From positions 201,612 through 265,611 of the forward strand of contig CAAGCF010000036.1 in the NCBI GenBank assembly GCA_900768265.1: a stretch of 64,000 nucleotides of DNA, read 5' to 3'. Positions 23,943 through 31,711 of this stretch are shown piece by piece. The translations under genes and the position numbers were made by a program. Origin of the DNA: an uncultured Collinsella sp. Lineage in GTDB: Bacteria; Actinomycetota; Coriobacteriia; Coriobacteriales; Coriobacteriaceae. Positions within the stretch are counted from its first letter, which is position 1; each line of letters begins with the position of its first letter. The notes below the pieces were generated by a model. That model saw nothing but the letters and a program-made list of their open reading frames with translations. It had not been told where the DNA came from and did no database searches.

Positions 23943-23957
23943 TGCAACCGGTTGTCC
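23943..23957. promoter_or_regulatory. LacI-type operator O2 of the ebg operon
   Basis: Identical 15-bp copy (TGCAACCGGTTGTCC), 42 bp from O1, overlapping the expected -35 region of ebgA. Confidence 0.78.
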
Positions 23958-23959
23958 GC

Positions 23960-23987
23960 TGAACGGTCGATTTGGCCGGGTTAACGG
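23960..23987 (-). promoter_or_regulatory. Shared element with two (G/T)AACGG boxes 21 bp apart (copy 3)
   Basis: GAACGG at 23961 and TAACGG at 23982, joined by TCGATTTGGCCGGGT. It fits exactly between operators O2 and O3. Confidence 0.5.
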
Positions 23988-24003
23988 TGCAACCGGTTGT
24001 ACA
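23988..24003. promoter_or_regulatory. LacI-type operator O3 of the ebg operon
   Basis: TGCAACCGGTTGTACA, third copy, directly abutting the shared element; followed by a partly overlapping GTTGTACAAC palindrome. Confidence 0.75.
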
Positions 24004-24174
24004 ACCGCGACACTTATGTCACCCTGAGTATCGAAACTCAGCGCAAAACAGCATTCCAGGCAGCAGACAACGGCCGCGCCCATCTATACCCCGCCCTTGT
24101 AAGCCATGTTCAACAACAGCTTGAATGTGAAATGCCACCAGTGGCCGGATACCATGAACGCTGTTCAGGCGCAC

Positions 24175-24180
24175 TATAGT
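24175..24180 (+). promoter_or_regulatory. -10 candidate for the ebg regulator gene
   Basis: TATAGT, 62 nt before the start of the regulator. No good -35 hexamer is seen at 16-18 bp. Confidence 0.4.
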
Positions 24181-24241
24181 AAGCTGTATCCGCACCAGCC
24201 CGCATCAGTGACAACATCGACCGCATTTTCCAGGAGACGCC

Positions 24242-25258
24242 ATGACCCAACCAGTTCGCACCGCACCTACGCTTGCCGAGGTTGCCGCAGCTGCCGGCGT
24301 GTCGCGCTCCACGGCATCGCGCGCTCTCAACGATTCGCCCCGCATTAGCGAGGAAACCAAAAAGCGCGTCCGCGCGGCGGCCAAGAAAGTCAATTTTGTC
24401 CCCAACGCTCGTGGCCGAGCGCTCGCTGTCGGGCGCACGGAAATCATCGCCGTACTCGTGACCGAGCCCCTGAGTGAACTCTTCAGCGACCCCACCTATA
24501 GCGAGTTTTTGAGCGGCATTACCGAGGAACTGTCGGAGTCGTCCTATCTGCCCGTTATCTTGCAGGCATCTTCTACGCATGAGCGCAACCGTGCACGCGA
24601 GCACTTTGAGCGCCGCTCGTTCGACGCCGTGATCGACGTCTCCCCCTACAAGGGCAGCGAGCTGCTCGAGGTGCTGCGCGAGCTGGGCGTACCCACCGTG
24701 TTGTGCGGCCAGCTCGAGGGCCACCCCTATCGCGATGTGTTCTCGACAGTCTACTCCGACGACGAAGAGGGCGGACGCTTTGCGGCACTCGCCATAAAGG
24801 ATCGCGGGCGCAAAGATATCGTCGCCGTGTTGGGACCGCAAGACAACCCCGCTGTTGCCGACCGCCTGCGCGGCTACCGCGCCGTCTTGGGCGAAGACCT
24901 CCCAGACGCAAACGTTATCTATACCGGCTGGAACAGCGGAGACGGCTATCAGGCCATGCACCAGATTCTCGCGCGCGAGATCGCTTTCGATGGCGTGCTC
25001 TGCGGATCGGACCGTATCGCGGCTGGCGTCATCACCGCACTCAACGAGGCAGGCCTATCTGTTCCGGCGGACGTTTCTGTCGTCGGCTTCGACGATCACG
25101 AGATTGCGACGCGCTGCGTCCCCGCGCTCACGACCGTCCGCCAGCCCCTGCGCGAAGAAGGCCACATGGCCGCCAACATTGCGCTCGACATGATCAAGGG
25201 TGCCGAGCCCACCACCTCCGTGATGCACATGCAGCTGATCCAGAGAGACTCGCTATAA
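24242..25258 (+). CDS. LacI-family regulator of the ebg operon
   Basis: A 338-residue LacI-type repressor. Helix-turn-helix: TLAEVAAAAGVSRSTASRAL followed by NDSPRISEETKKRV; hinge FVPNARGRALAVGRT; then the effector-binding domain with a late VVGFDDHEIATRCVPALTTV and RQPLREEG, the standard GalR/LacI ending. It is divergent from ebgA, and three TGCAACCGGTTGT operators lie in the shared promoter region, so control of ebgA-ebgC and itself is likely. GGAGACGCC precedes the start. The inducer is probably a galactoside (inference). Its operator differs from that of the pectin regulator, as do the recognition helices. Confidence 0.92.
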   Translation: MTQPVRTAPTLAEVAAAAGVSRSTASRALNDSPRISEETKKRVRAAAKKVNFVPNARGRALAVGRTEIIAVLVTEPLSELFSDPTYSEFLSGITEELSESSYLPVILQASSTHERNRAREHFERRSFDAVIDVSPYKGSELLEVLRELGVPTVLCGQLEGHPYRDVFSTVYSDDEEGGRFAALAIKDRGRKDIVAVLGPQDNPAVADRLRGYRAVLGEDLPDANVIYTGWNSGDGYQAMHQILAREIAFDGVLCGSDRIAAGVITALNEAGLSVPADVSVVGFDDHEIATRCVPALTTVRQPLREEGHMAANIALDMIKGAEPTTSVMHMQLIQRDSL

Positions 25259-25264
25259 GAAACT

Positions 25265-25432
25265 GGGGCAGGCTTTCCGCCAGACAATTGTTGCGGAAAG
25301 ACTGCCCCGTTTCGAGCGCTCATTCTGGGGCACAGTTTCCGTTAGACAGCTCAACCGGAAACTGTGCCCCATTATTTTGCCGAATTCTGGGTCGCGCTTT
25401 CCCAGAGGACCCCTTTGGGAAAGCGCGACCCA
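25265..25432. repeat. Tandem array of three long hairpins
   Basis: Hairpin 1 (25265-25308) pairs GGGGCA and GCTTTCCG with their complements with one mismatch. Hairpin 2 (25326-25371) has a perfect 16-bp stem starting TGGGGCACAG. Hairpin 3 (25388-25432) has a perfect 16-bp stem starting TGGGTCGCGC. All place TTTCC at the loop side, and loops 1 and 2 share AGACA. A degenerate fourth copy follows near 25440-25470. It lies between the convergent regulator and aspS genes; hairpin 1 may end the regulator transcript. Confidence 0.65.
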
Positions 25433-25504
25433 TTCCGGACGCAGATTCCGGGACGCGCTTTCCGCGACGCCTGGTCATCCCATGCCCTCACGATCTCGGC
25501 GTAT

Positions 25505-25539
25505 AAAAAACGAGGGAAGGCACGCGTCCTTCCCTCGTT
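25505..25539 (-). terminator. Terminator after aspS
   Basis: Perfect 12-bp stem AACGAGGGAAGG and complement, followed on the minus strand by a T-run. Confidence 0.9.
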
Positions 25540-25562
25540 GCAAGCAATATATAGCCGCTCGT

Positions 25563-27350
25563 CTACATCAGGCGCAGGCTGACGTCCTTGAGCTGGGCGC
25601 CGGAAACGGCACTCGGGGCGCCCGACATGAGGTCGGAGCCGCTAGCCGTCTTGGGGAACGCCATGACGTCGCGGATGGAGTCGGAGCCGGTGAGCAGCAT
25701 GCACACGCGGTCCAGGCCCAGGGCGAAGCCGCCCATCGGGGGCGCACCAAACTTGAGGGCCTCCATGAGGAAGCCAAACTGCGACTCGGCACGCTCCTCG
25801 GTAAAGCCCAGGAGCTTGAGCATGGACATCTGCATGTCGGCGTTGTGGATACGCATACCGCCGCCACCGGCCTCAAAGCCGTCCATGACAAAGTCGTAGG
25901 TGCAGGAGCCGGCTGCCAGCGGGTCGGCCTCGATCTTGGCGATGTCGGTCTCGGTCGGCAGGGTAAAGGGCTGATGCTCGGCCGCATAGGCCTTGCGGTC
26001 CTCGTCCCAGTGGAACAGCGGGAAGTTGACGACCCACAGGAAGTCGTGACCCTCGCGCTTGATCTCGAGCACATTGGCCATGTGGGAACGCATGCCGCCC
26101 AGGATCTCGTCGGAGAGCAGGCGCGGGCCGGCGGCGAACATCACGAGGTCGCCGGGCTCGACGTCCATGCGCTCGCGCAGGGCCGCCATCTCCTCGTCCG
26201 AGAAGAACTTGACGATGGGGCTGTTGATGGAGCCGTCCTCACGGAAGGCGATCCAGGCCAGGCCCTTGGCGCCAAACGTGGAGGCCACGCCGGCGAGCTT
26301 ATCGATCTTGGCACGGGCCCAGGCACCGGCGCCCTTGGCGTTGATGGCCTTGACGACGGAACCCTCCTCATTCGCGGCGGTCGCGAAGACCTTGAACTTG
26401 GAATTGGCAAAGATATCGGTCAGGTCGACCAGGTGCATGCCATAGCGGGTGTCGGGCTTGTCGGAGCCATAGGTGTCCATGGCCTCCCAGTAGTCCATGC
26501 GACGCAGCGGCGTGGGCATCTCGACACCCATACGGCCGAAGGCATCGGACAGGACCTCTTCGAGTGCGCTCATGACATCGTTCTGGTCCACGAAGGACAT
26601 CTCGATATCGACCTGGGTGAACTCGGGCTGACGGTCGGCACGCAGGTCCTCGTCGCGGAAGCACTTGGCGACCTGGTAGTAGCGCTCGACGCCACCGACC
26701 ATGAGCAGCTGCTTCAGGAGCTGCGGGGACTGCGGCAGGGCGTAGAAGTTGCCCGGCTGGATACGGCTGGGAACGATGAAGTCGCGAGCGCCCTCGGGCG
26801 TGGACTTGAACAGGGAGGGCGTCTCGACCTCCATGAACTCACGGTTGTGCAGCGCCTCGCGAATGGCAAAGGTGAAGTCGGAGCGCAGACGCAGGTTGGC
26901 CATCATCTCGGGACGACGGAGATCCAGATAGCGATAGCGCAGACGGGTGTCCTCGCTGGTCTCGATACCGTCCTCGATCTGGAACGGCGGGGTGACGGAG
27001 GTGTTGAGCACCTCGGCGTGGTCGGTCAGGACCTCGATCTCGCCGGTCGCGAGCTTGGCGTTGGTGGTCTCCTCGCCACGGGCGCGCACGACGCCGTGAA
27101 TCTTGATGGGCCACTCGGGACGCATGGTCTCGGCGATCTTAAAGGCATCGCCGTCGGAGTGCTCGGGGTCGAAGGTGAGCTGCGTGATGCCCTCGCGGTC
27201 GCGAAGGTCGCAAAAGATTAGGCCACCGTGGTCGCGGCGACGGCTCACCCAACCGGTGAGGGTGACCTCTTCGCCCACGTTCTCGCGGCGAAGCTCGCCG
27301 CAGGTACGGGTGTGCATGGAATGCTCGTCGATGGGACGGGTCTGGCTCAT
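25563..27350 (-). CDS. aspS: Aspartyl-tRNA synthetase
   Basis: A 595-residue class II bacterial-type AspRS, normal length. Order: N-terminal OB-fold anticodon domain (GWVSRRRDHGGLIFCDLRD), catalytic core with motif 2 (CFRDEDLRADRQPEFTQ, split here: YYQVAKCFRDEDLRADR), the bacterial GAD insertion (about 290-420) and motif 3 GGFALGLDRVCMLL. The QIEDGIETSEDTRLRYRYLDLRR region before motif 1 is as expected. AAGGAGG precedes the start. Whether it is discriminating or also charges tRNA-Asn cannot be decided safely here. Single gene with its own terminator. Confidence 0.97.
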   Translation of the reverse strand: MSQTRPIDEHSMHTRTCGELRRENVGEEVTLTGWVSRRRDHGGLIFCDLRDREGITQLTFDPEHSDGDAFKIAETMRPEWPIKIHGVVRARGEETTNAKLATGEIEVLTDHAEVLNTSVTPPFQIEDGIETSEDTRLRYRYLDLRRPEMMANLRLRSDFTFAIREALHNREFMEVETPSLFKSTPEGARDFIVPSRIQPGNFYALPQSPQLLKQLLMVGGVERYYQVAKCFRDEDLRADRQPEFTQVDIEMSFVDQNDVMSALEEVLSDAFGRMGVEMPTPLRRMDYWEAMDTYGSDKPDTRYGMHLVDLTDIFANSKFKVFATAANEEGSVVKAINAKGAGAWARAKIDKLAGVASTFGAKGLAWIAFREDGSINSPIVKFFSDEEMAALRERMDVEPGDLVMFAAGPRLLSDEILGGMRSHMANVLEIKREGHDFLWVVNFPLFHWDEDRKAYAAEHQPFTLPTETDIAKIEADPLAAGSCTYDFVMDGFEAGGGGMRIHNADMQMSMLKLLGFTEERAESQFGFLMEALKFGAPPMGGFALGLDRVCMLLTGSDSIRDVMAFPKTASGSDLMSGAPSAVSGAQLKDVSLRLM

Positions 27351-27606
27351 ACCAGTGATCCTCCTTTATGGATCTGTGCCGCCCCGTGTCGTTCCGGGCG
27401 GCGTCGTACAGATTCGCCCGGCCTGCGTAAACCGCGCAGCCGGACATGGCGTTCTATCTTATCGCACCTGTGTCGATGTGCCGCGAAAAAGTGGCTCCTG
27501 CCCAAAGACTTGACGGAGACGAAACAATTGACGCGCCGCGGCACCCGCCTGCGCTCGTCACGTGCGACAATATGCCCCAATAAAACAGCACTCGGAAAGG
27601 CCCGCC

Positions 27607-28242
27607 ATGACTGCACGCCTCATCGTTATGGATATCGACTCCACGCTCATCAACCAGGAGGTCATCGACCTGTTGGGCGAAGAGGCCGGCGTGGGCGAGC
27701 AGGTGGCACAGATCACCGAACGCGCCATGCGCGGCGAGCTTGACTTTAAGCAGGCGCTCGAGGAACGCGTGGGGCTGCTCGCCGGCCTGGACGAGAACGT
27801 GTTCGAGCGCACCTTTGCGCGCGTGACGTTTACCCCCGGCGCGCTGGAGCTTGTGCGATCGGCGCACAGCAAGGGCTGGAAGGTCGGCGTGGTAAGCGGT
27901 GGCTTCCACGAGGTCGCCGACAAGATCGTGGCTGCCGCGGGTATCGACTTTTGCCTGGCCAATCGTCTGGAGGTCGTGGACGGCAAGCTCACCGGCAGGC
28001 TGGCGGCAGACATTGTGACCAAGGAGTCCAAGCTCATCCAGCTGCTGGATTGGGCAATCGAGTGCGGTGTCGACATGGCCCATACCGTCGCGATCGGCGA
28101 CGGCGCCAATGACATCCCCATGATTCAGGCCGCGGGCACGGGCATCGCGTTTTGCGCCAAGCCCAAGACACGCGAAGCCGCCCCGTTTGCCATCGACGAG
28201 CGCAACCTGATGCTCGCCATGGACATCATCCCGCGCGACTAG
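27607..28242 (+). CDS. serB: Phosphoserine phosphatase
   Basis: A 211-residue HAD-superfamily enzyme for the last step of serine biosynthesis. Seen: motif I VMDIDSTLINQE (nucleophile Asp and the acid/base Asp; the usual third Asp after ID is followed by S, as in SerB), motif II VVSGGFHE, and motif III/IV with a Lys in TKESK and AIGDGANDIPMI. It lacks an N-terminal ACT domain, so it is the short form. GGAAAGG precedes the ATG. It stands between aspS (divergent) and larB; a role in the lactate cluster is not implied. Confidence 0.93.
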   Translation: MTARLIVMDIDSTLINQEVIDLLGEEAGVGEQVAQITERAMRGELDFKQALEERVGLLAGLDENVFERTFARVTFTPGALELVRSAHSKGWKVGVVSGGFHEVADKIVAAAGIDFCLANRLEVVDGKLTGRLAADIVTKESKLIQLLDWAIECGVDMAHTVAIGDGANDIPMIQAAGTGIAFCAKPKTREAAPFAIDERNLMLAMDIIPRD

Positions 28243-28279
28243 CCGATCCGTCTAACAATTGAATCAGTCTGTCCTATAG

Positions 28280-28311
28280 TTTCCGAACAATTTTGTCTTA
28301 GTGTTCGGAAA
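28280..28311. promoter_or_regulatory. Palindromic operator candidate upstream of larB
   Basis: TTTCCGAACA and its exact reverse complement TGTTCGGAAA are separated by 12 bp, 46 nt before the larB start. The size suits a dimeric regulator; the TetR protein encoded after larC is a candidate binder. No second copy was found near larA. Confidence 0.5.
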
Positions 28312-28356
28312 CATGCTCTTTGAGTGCTAGACTTTGCGCCGTCGAAGGGAACATAT

Positions 28357-29139
28357 ATGGACAAGCGAGATCTTGAGCAATTGCTGAGCGATGTTGCCGG
28401 CGGAGCAGTCACCCCTGCCGACGCCCTCACGCGCATCCAGACGGCTCCGACCGCCGATTTGGGCTTTGCGCAGCTCGATCTTTCGCGCGGGGTGCGCCAG
28501 GGAGCCGGCGAGGTTGTCTACGGGGCCGGTAAAACCGCCGATCAGATTGCCGCCATTATCAAAGCATTACTCGATGCCGGCCAGGAGCGCATCCTGGTCA
28601 CGCGCTTGGATGCCGAAAAAGCCGCGCGCACCGCTGAGCTTCTCGGCAACGACATCGACCTGGGCTATGTCCCGAACGCCCAACTCGCCCTGGTAGGTGG
28701 CAAGCCCTCCCCCACCGGCAACAGACGCATCGTCGTCGCCTGCGCCGGCACGAGCGATCTGCCCGTCGCCGAGGAAGCCGCGTTGACGGCCGAGTTCTAC
28801 GGCAACGAGGTCGATCGCCTCTACGACGTGGGTGTCGCCGGCCTGCACCGTCTGCTCGCTCATGCTGAGGAACTTGCCCAGGCGCAGGTGGTCATCGCCA
28901 TCGCCGGCATGGAAGGCGCCCTGGCGAGCGTTGTCGGCGGCCTTGTGAGCTGTCCGGTCATCGCCGTCCCCACCAGCGTGGGCTATGGCGCGAGCTTTGG
29001 CGGCGTGGCCGCACTGCTCGCCATGCTCAACTCCTGCGCCAGCGGCGTTTCGGTCGTCAACATCGATAACGGCTTCGGCGCCGCCTACCAGGCAAGTCTT
29101 ATCAATCATCTGAGCGCTGGCACGACCTGCGCCCGTTAA
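28357..29139 (+). CDS. larB: LarB, pyridinium-3,5-biscarboxylate mononucleotide synthase
   Basis: A 260-residue protein. LarB carboxylates and hydrolyses nicotinate adenine dinucleotide in the first step of nickel-pincer nucleotide synthesis for lactate racemase. The C-terminal half resembles PurE: VVACAGTSDLPVAEEAA, DVGVAGLHRLL, IAGMEGALASVVGGL and the ending PTSVGYGASFGGVAALLAMLNSCA, given here as PTSVGYGASFGG. The start at 28357 has GAAGGGA 8 nt upstream; the open extension to 28324 is not needed. larC follows after 10 nt. Confidence 0.94.
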   Translation: MDKRDLEQLLSDVAGGAVTPADALTRIQTAPTADLGFAQLDLSRGVRQGAGEVVYGAGKTADQIAAIIKALLDAGQERILVTRLDAEKAARTAELLGNDIDLGYVPNAQLALVGGKPSPTGNRRIVVACAGTSDLPVAEEAALTAEFYGNEVDRLYDVGVAGLHRLLAHAEELAQAQVVIAIAGMEGALASVVGGLVSCPVIAVPTSVGYGASFGGVAALLAMLNSCASGVSVVNIDNGFGAAYQASLINHLSAGTTCAR

Positions 29140-29149
29140 GGAGCATTCC

Positions 29150-30079
29150 ATGTCCAACCATCAGCACACGCTTATCATCGACGGTACCTCGGGCATCAGC
29201 GGCGACATGACCGTCGCGGCCCTGCTCGACCTGGGCGCCAGCGAGGAGCACCTGCGCGAGCAACTCGCCACGCTGCCGGTCGACGGCTTTACGATCGCCG
29301 TCACACGCGTAAACAAGCATGGCATCGACGCCTGCGATTTCGACGTCCAGCTTGCAGAGGAGCTCGAGAACCACGATCACGATATGGCCTGGCTCTACGG
29401 CAACGAAGCAGCTGCCGAGCACACGCACGAGCATGAGCACCACCATCATGATCATGGCGAGCACGAACACGAGCACGAGCACGAGCACTGCCACGAGCAT
29501 GACCATGAGGTCCACGGTCATGGCCACGAGGGTCACCATCACGCCCACCACCATCACCACCGTTCTTTGGCGGACGTCACCGCCATCATCGATGGCTCGC
29601 AGCTAAGCGATGGCGCCAAGCGTCGCGCGCTCGCCATTTTTACCGCGCTCGCCGCCGCCGAGGCCAAGGCCCACGGCAAAACGCCCGAGACCGTCATGTT
29701 CCACGAGGTGGGCGCCGTCGACTCCATCGTCGACGTCTGCTCGGTCGCCATCTGCCTCGATGACCTGGGCGTTGAGGACATTGTGGTCGAATCGCTCTCC
29801 GAGGGCCACGGCACCATTCGTTGCGCCCACGGCCTCATGCCCATTCCCGTCCCCGCTGTCGTCAACCTTTGCCAGGCAGGCAATATCGCTCTCACGCCGG
29901 CACCGGTCACCGGCGAGCTCGTGACGCCCACGGGCGCCGCCATCGTCGCCGCGCTGCGCACGTCCGAGCACCTTCCGCTCCGTTATCGTATCGAGGCCGT
30001 CGGCTACGGCGCCGGCAAGCGCCCCTACGAGGGCTGCTCCGGCACGCTCCGCTGCCTGCTCGTTCACGCGGACGCATAG
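29150..30079 (+). CDS. larC: LarC nickel-insertion protein, LarC1 part only, with a very His-rich insertion
   Basis: A 309-residue protein. LarC inserts nickel into the pincer cofactor using CTP. Seen: the LarC N-terminal motif IDGTSGISGDMTVAALLDLG, then a run of about 48 residues (about 84-131) made almost only of His, Glu and Asp, then FHEVGAVDSIVDV, GLMPIPVPAV and PTGAAIVAAL. The frame ends at GYGAGKRP plus about 18 residues, which is where the LarC2 half (about 130 residues, the CTP-binding part in Lactobacillus plantarum) should begin. The next gene starts 2 nt later, so LarC2 is not encoded here. AAGGAG precedes the start. Confidence 0.9.
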   Translation: MSNHQHTLIIDGTSGISGDMTVAALLDLGASEEHLREQLATLPVDGFTIAVTRVNKHGIDACDFDVQLAEELENHDHDMAWLYGNEAAAEHTHEHEHHHHDHGEHEHEHEHEHCHEHDHEVHGHGHEGHHHAHHHHHRSLADVTAIIDGSQLSDGAKRRALAIFTALAAAEAKAHGKTPETVMFHEVGAVDSIVDVCSVAICLDDLGVEDIVVESLSEGHGTIRCAHGLMPIPVPAVVNLCQAGNIALTPAPVTGELVTPTGAAIVAALRTSEHLPLRYRIEAVGYGAGKRPYEGCSGTLRCLLVHADA

Positions 30080-30081
30080 CC

Positions 30082-30621
30082 ATGGATGCCCGCAAGGCAA
30101 AAAGCCGCACCGCCATCGTCGCAGCATTCTCCGAGCTCCTGCGCGAGGAGGACTACGGCAAGATCACCGTCGGCGACATCATCGCTCGCGCCCATGTTGG
30201 TCGGGCCACGTTCTACGGCCTCTTTAAGAGCAAAGACGACCTGCTCGCTGAGCTGGTGCGCGATATCTGCACCCATGCCCTCGACGACGATGGCACACCG
30301 CTCGACGACCCACTCGTGCAGGTCGAGCACATCCTCAACAACCTCTGGGAGCGTCGTCAGGGTGTACGCGCCCTCGTAGCCGGCGCCGGCTCACGCGTCT
30401 TCGCCGACTGTCTCCGCAAGACCATCATGTCGCGCGCAGCCGAAACCGTCCCTACCGACCCAAACGGCCCCGCCGCCACCATGGACCGCAGTTTTTTACT
30501 ACACCACATAGCCTCAAGCTTCGTAGGAATGGTCCAATGGTGGGCCTGGCACAACTTCCAAGCAGATAAGGCCGAAGTAGCCAAAGACTACCTATCAGCC
30601 ATAAAACCCCTCTTCAACTAA
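30082..30621 (+). CDS. TetR/AcrR-family regulator
   Basis: A 179-residue regulator. N-terminal TetR helix-turn-helix: RTAIVAAFSELLREEDYGKIT, whose recognition part is VGDIIARAHVGRATFYGLFKSKDDLL (key residues GRATFY.LF.SKDDLL). The C-terminal half ends with FVGMVQWWAWHNF and a terminal helix, as in the TetR C-terminal family often seen in Firmicutes and Actinobacteria. It starts 2 nt after larC and so is in the larBC operon, which suggests autoregulation and control of the lactate genes through the 28280 palindrome (inference). It replaces the Crp-type LarR known from lactobacilli. Confidence 0.87.
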   Translation: MDARKAKSRTAIVAAFSELLREEDYGKITVGDIIARAHVGRATFYGLFKSKDDLLAELVRDICTHALDDDGTPLDDPLVQVEHILNNLWERRQGVRALVAGAGSRVFADCLRKTIMSRAAETVPTDPNGPAATMDRSFLLHHIASSFVGMVQWWAWHNFQADKAEVAKDYLSAIKPLFN

Positions 30622-30784
30622 GTAAGAAGCTCACCCCAAAGCATCGCCCCAACCCAAGGCGCCACGCATCCCAAAGTGTCACTCGCACTTCAACGCCCCC
30701 AACAGCAGCAAGCCCCTCCCATCCAAATCCAAATTCAGATTTATATGTTGGGCTGCCTGCTCGAGCGCAGCAAAGACCCCGCAG

Positions 30785-30907
30785 CCGTCCGCATGGGGTA
30801 ACTTCCCAGCGCACTCCGCAGGACGAAAGAACCCCCGCCGCACGAAGTGCGCAGCGGGGGTTCTTTCATGTCCGAGGACGCGCTGGGAAGTTACCCCATG
30901 CGGACGG
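30785..30907. repeat. Long composite hairpin A (candidate structured RNA or DNA element)
   Basis: Perfect 28-bp outer arms (30785-30812 and 30880-30907) enclose a core with TCCGCA and GGAC on the left and GTCC and GAGGAC on the right, then an inner stem with CCCCCGC and a tip GCAC-GAA-GTGC (30840-30850). The core matches hairpin B (33451-33577) with compensating base changes. It lies between the convergent tetR and larD genes, 23 nt past the larD stop, so it can also act as a two-way terminator. Confidence 0.75.
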
Positions 30908-30930
30908 CGGACAACCTATGTAGCCTCAGA

Positions 30931-31662
30931 CTAGAACATGCCCAAGAAACCATGCACAAACAGCGCAGCCACGATAGCACCGACAAACGGAGCGATGCCA
31001 GGAACGAGCAGGCCGTACTTCCAGTTGTTGTCAGCCTTGTTCTTGATCGGCAGCACCTGATAGGCCATGCGAGGACCAAGGTCACGAGCCTGGTTCATGG
31101 CGAAGCCGGTGATGCCGCCCATGCCCATGCCAACGGCCCAAACGATCAGGCCAACGCAGATGGCGAGCATCAGAACGTTCTCGCCGGCGCGGCTAGCGGC
31201 AGCAAGGATGGCGCTGATGAACACGAAGGTGCAGATAGCCTCGCAGAAGAAGTTGCGGGCATAGTTGGTACCCTCGGTGGTGGGGTTGGTCGAGAAAATG
31301 TTGCGCTGGGCAATGGGGTCGACGACGCCCTCGGAAGCCTTGAACTCATCGGCATACATAAACCAAGCGATTACGGCGCCCACAAAGCCGCCGAGCATAT
31401 CGGCAATCATGAAGGGGATGCAGCTGCTCCACGGCACCAGGCCTACGATGCACTGGGCAAGCACCATGGCGGGGTTCATGCACACGGCGCCGCCAAAGAC
31501 AAACAGGCAGACCGAAATGCCAAAAGACCAGGTGGTGATGGCAAACATGTGGCCAGAGCCCTGATACTTGGTGCCCTTGAGCACGGTATCGCAGTGCACG
31601 CCCACGCCAAAGACGATCATGAGGGCCGTCGCGCCGAATTCGCAGAGGAGTTTGGTAAGCAT
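30931..31662 (-). CDS. larD: MIP-family channel, LarD-like (lactic acid or glycerol facilitator)
   Basis: A 243-residue aquaporin-fold channel with six membrane helices. The first half-helix motif is CMNPAMVLA. The second reads GFAMNQARDLGPR, where the usual NPA is NQA; the following RDLGPR is kept, including the Arg of the selectivity filter. In lactobacilli the lar operon encodes a lactic acid channel (LarD) of this family, and here the gene sits 49 nt after larA in the same direction, so the same role is likely. A plain glycerol facilitator is the alternative. AAGG precedes the start. Confidence 0.85.
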   Translation of the reverse strand: MLTKLLCEFGATALMIVFGVGVHCDTVLKGTKYQGSGHMFAITTWSFGISVCLFVFGGAVCMNPAMVLAQCIVGLVPWSSCIPFMIADMLGGFVGAVIAWFMYADEFKASEGVVDPIAQRNIFSTNPTTEGTNYARNFFCEAICTFVFISAILAAASRAGENVLMLAICVGLIVWAVGMGMGGITGFAMNQARDLGPRMAYQVLPIKNKADNNWKYGLLVPGIAPFVGAIVAALFVHGFLGMF

Positions 31663-31711
31663 AAAACCTTATCTTTCTTGTCGGTTATAAACGATTCGTT
31701 TAGGCCGCGCA

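Noticed and set aside
27351..27606. A riboswitch or T-box before aspS or serB
   Set aside because: No T-box word, specifier stem or known aptamer pattern is seen; only ordinary promoter-like DNA.
30621..30780. A further gene between tetR and hairpin A
   Set aside because: No frame with start site or protein-like composition; only weak likeness to the flank of the hairpin units.
30785..30907. Hairpin A as a simple rho-independent terminator
   Set aside because: The inner stem might terminate, but the 28-bp outer arms, shared internal loops and fixed distance to stop codons are not explained by that.
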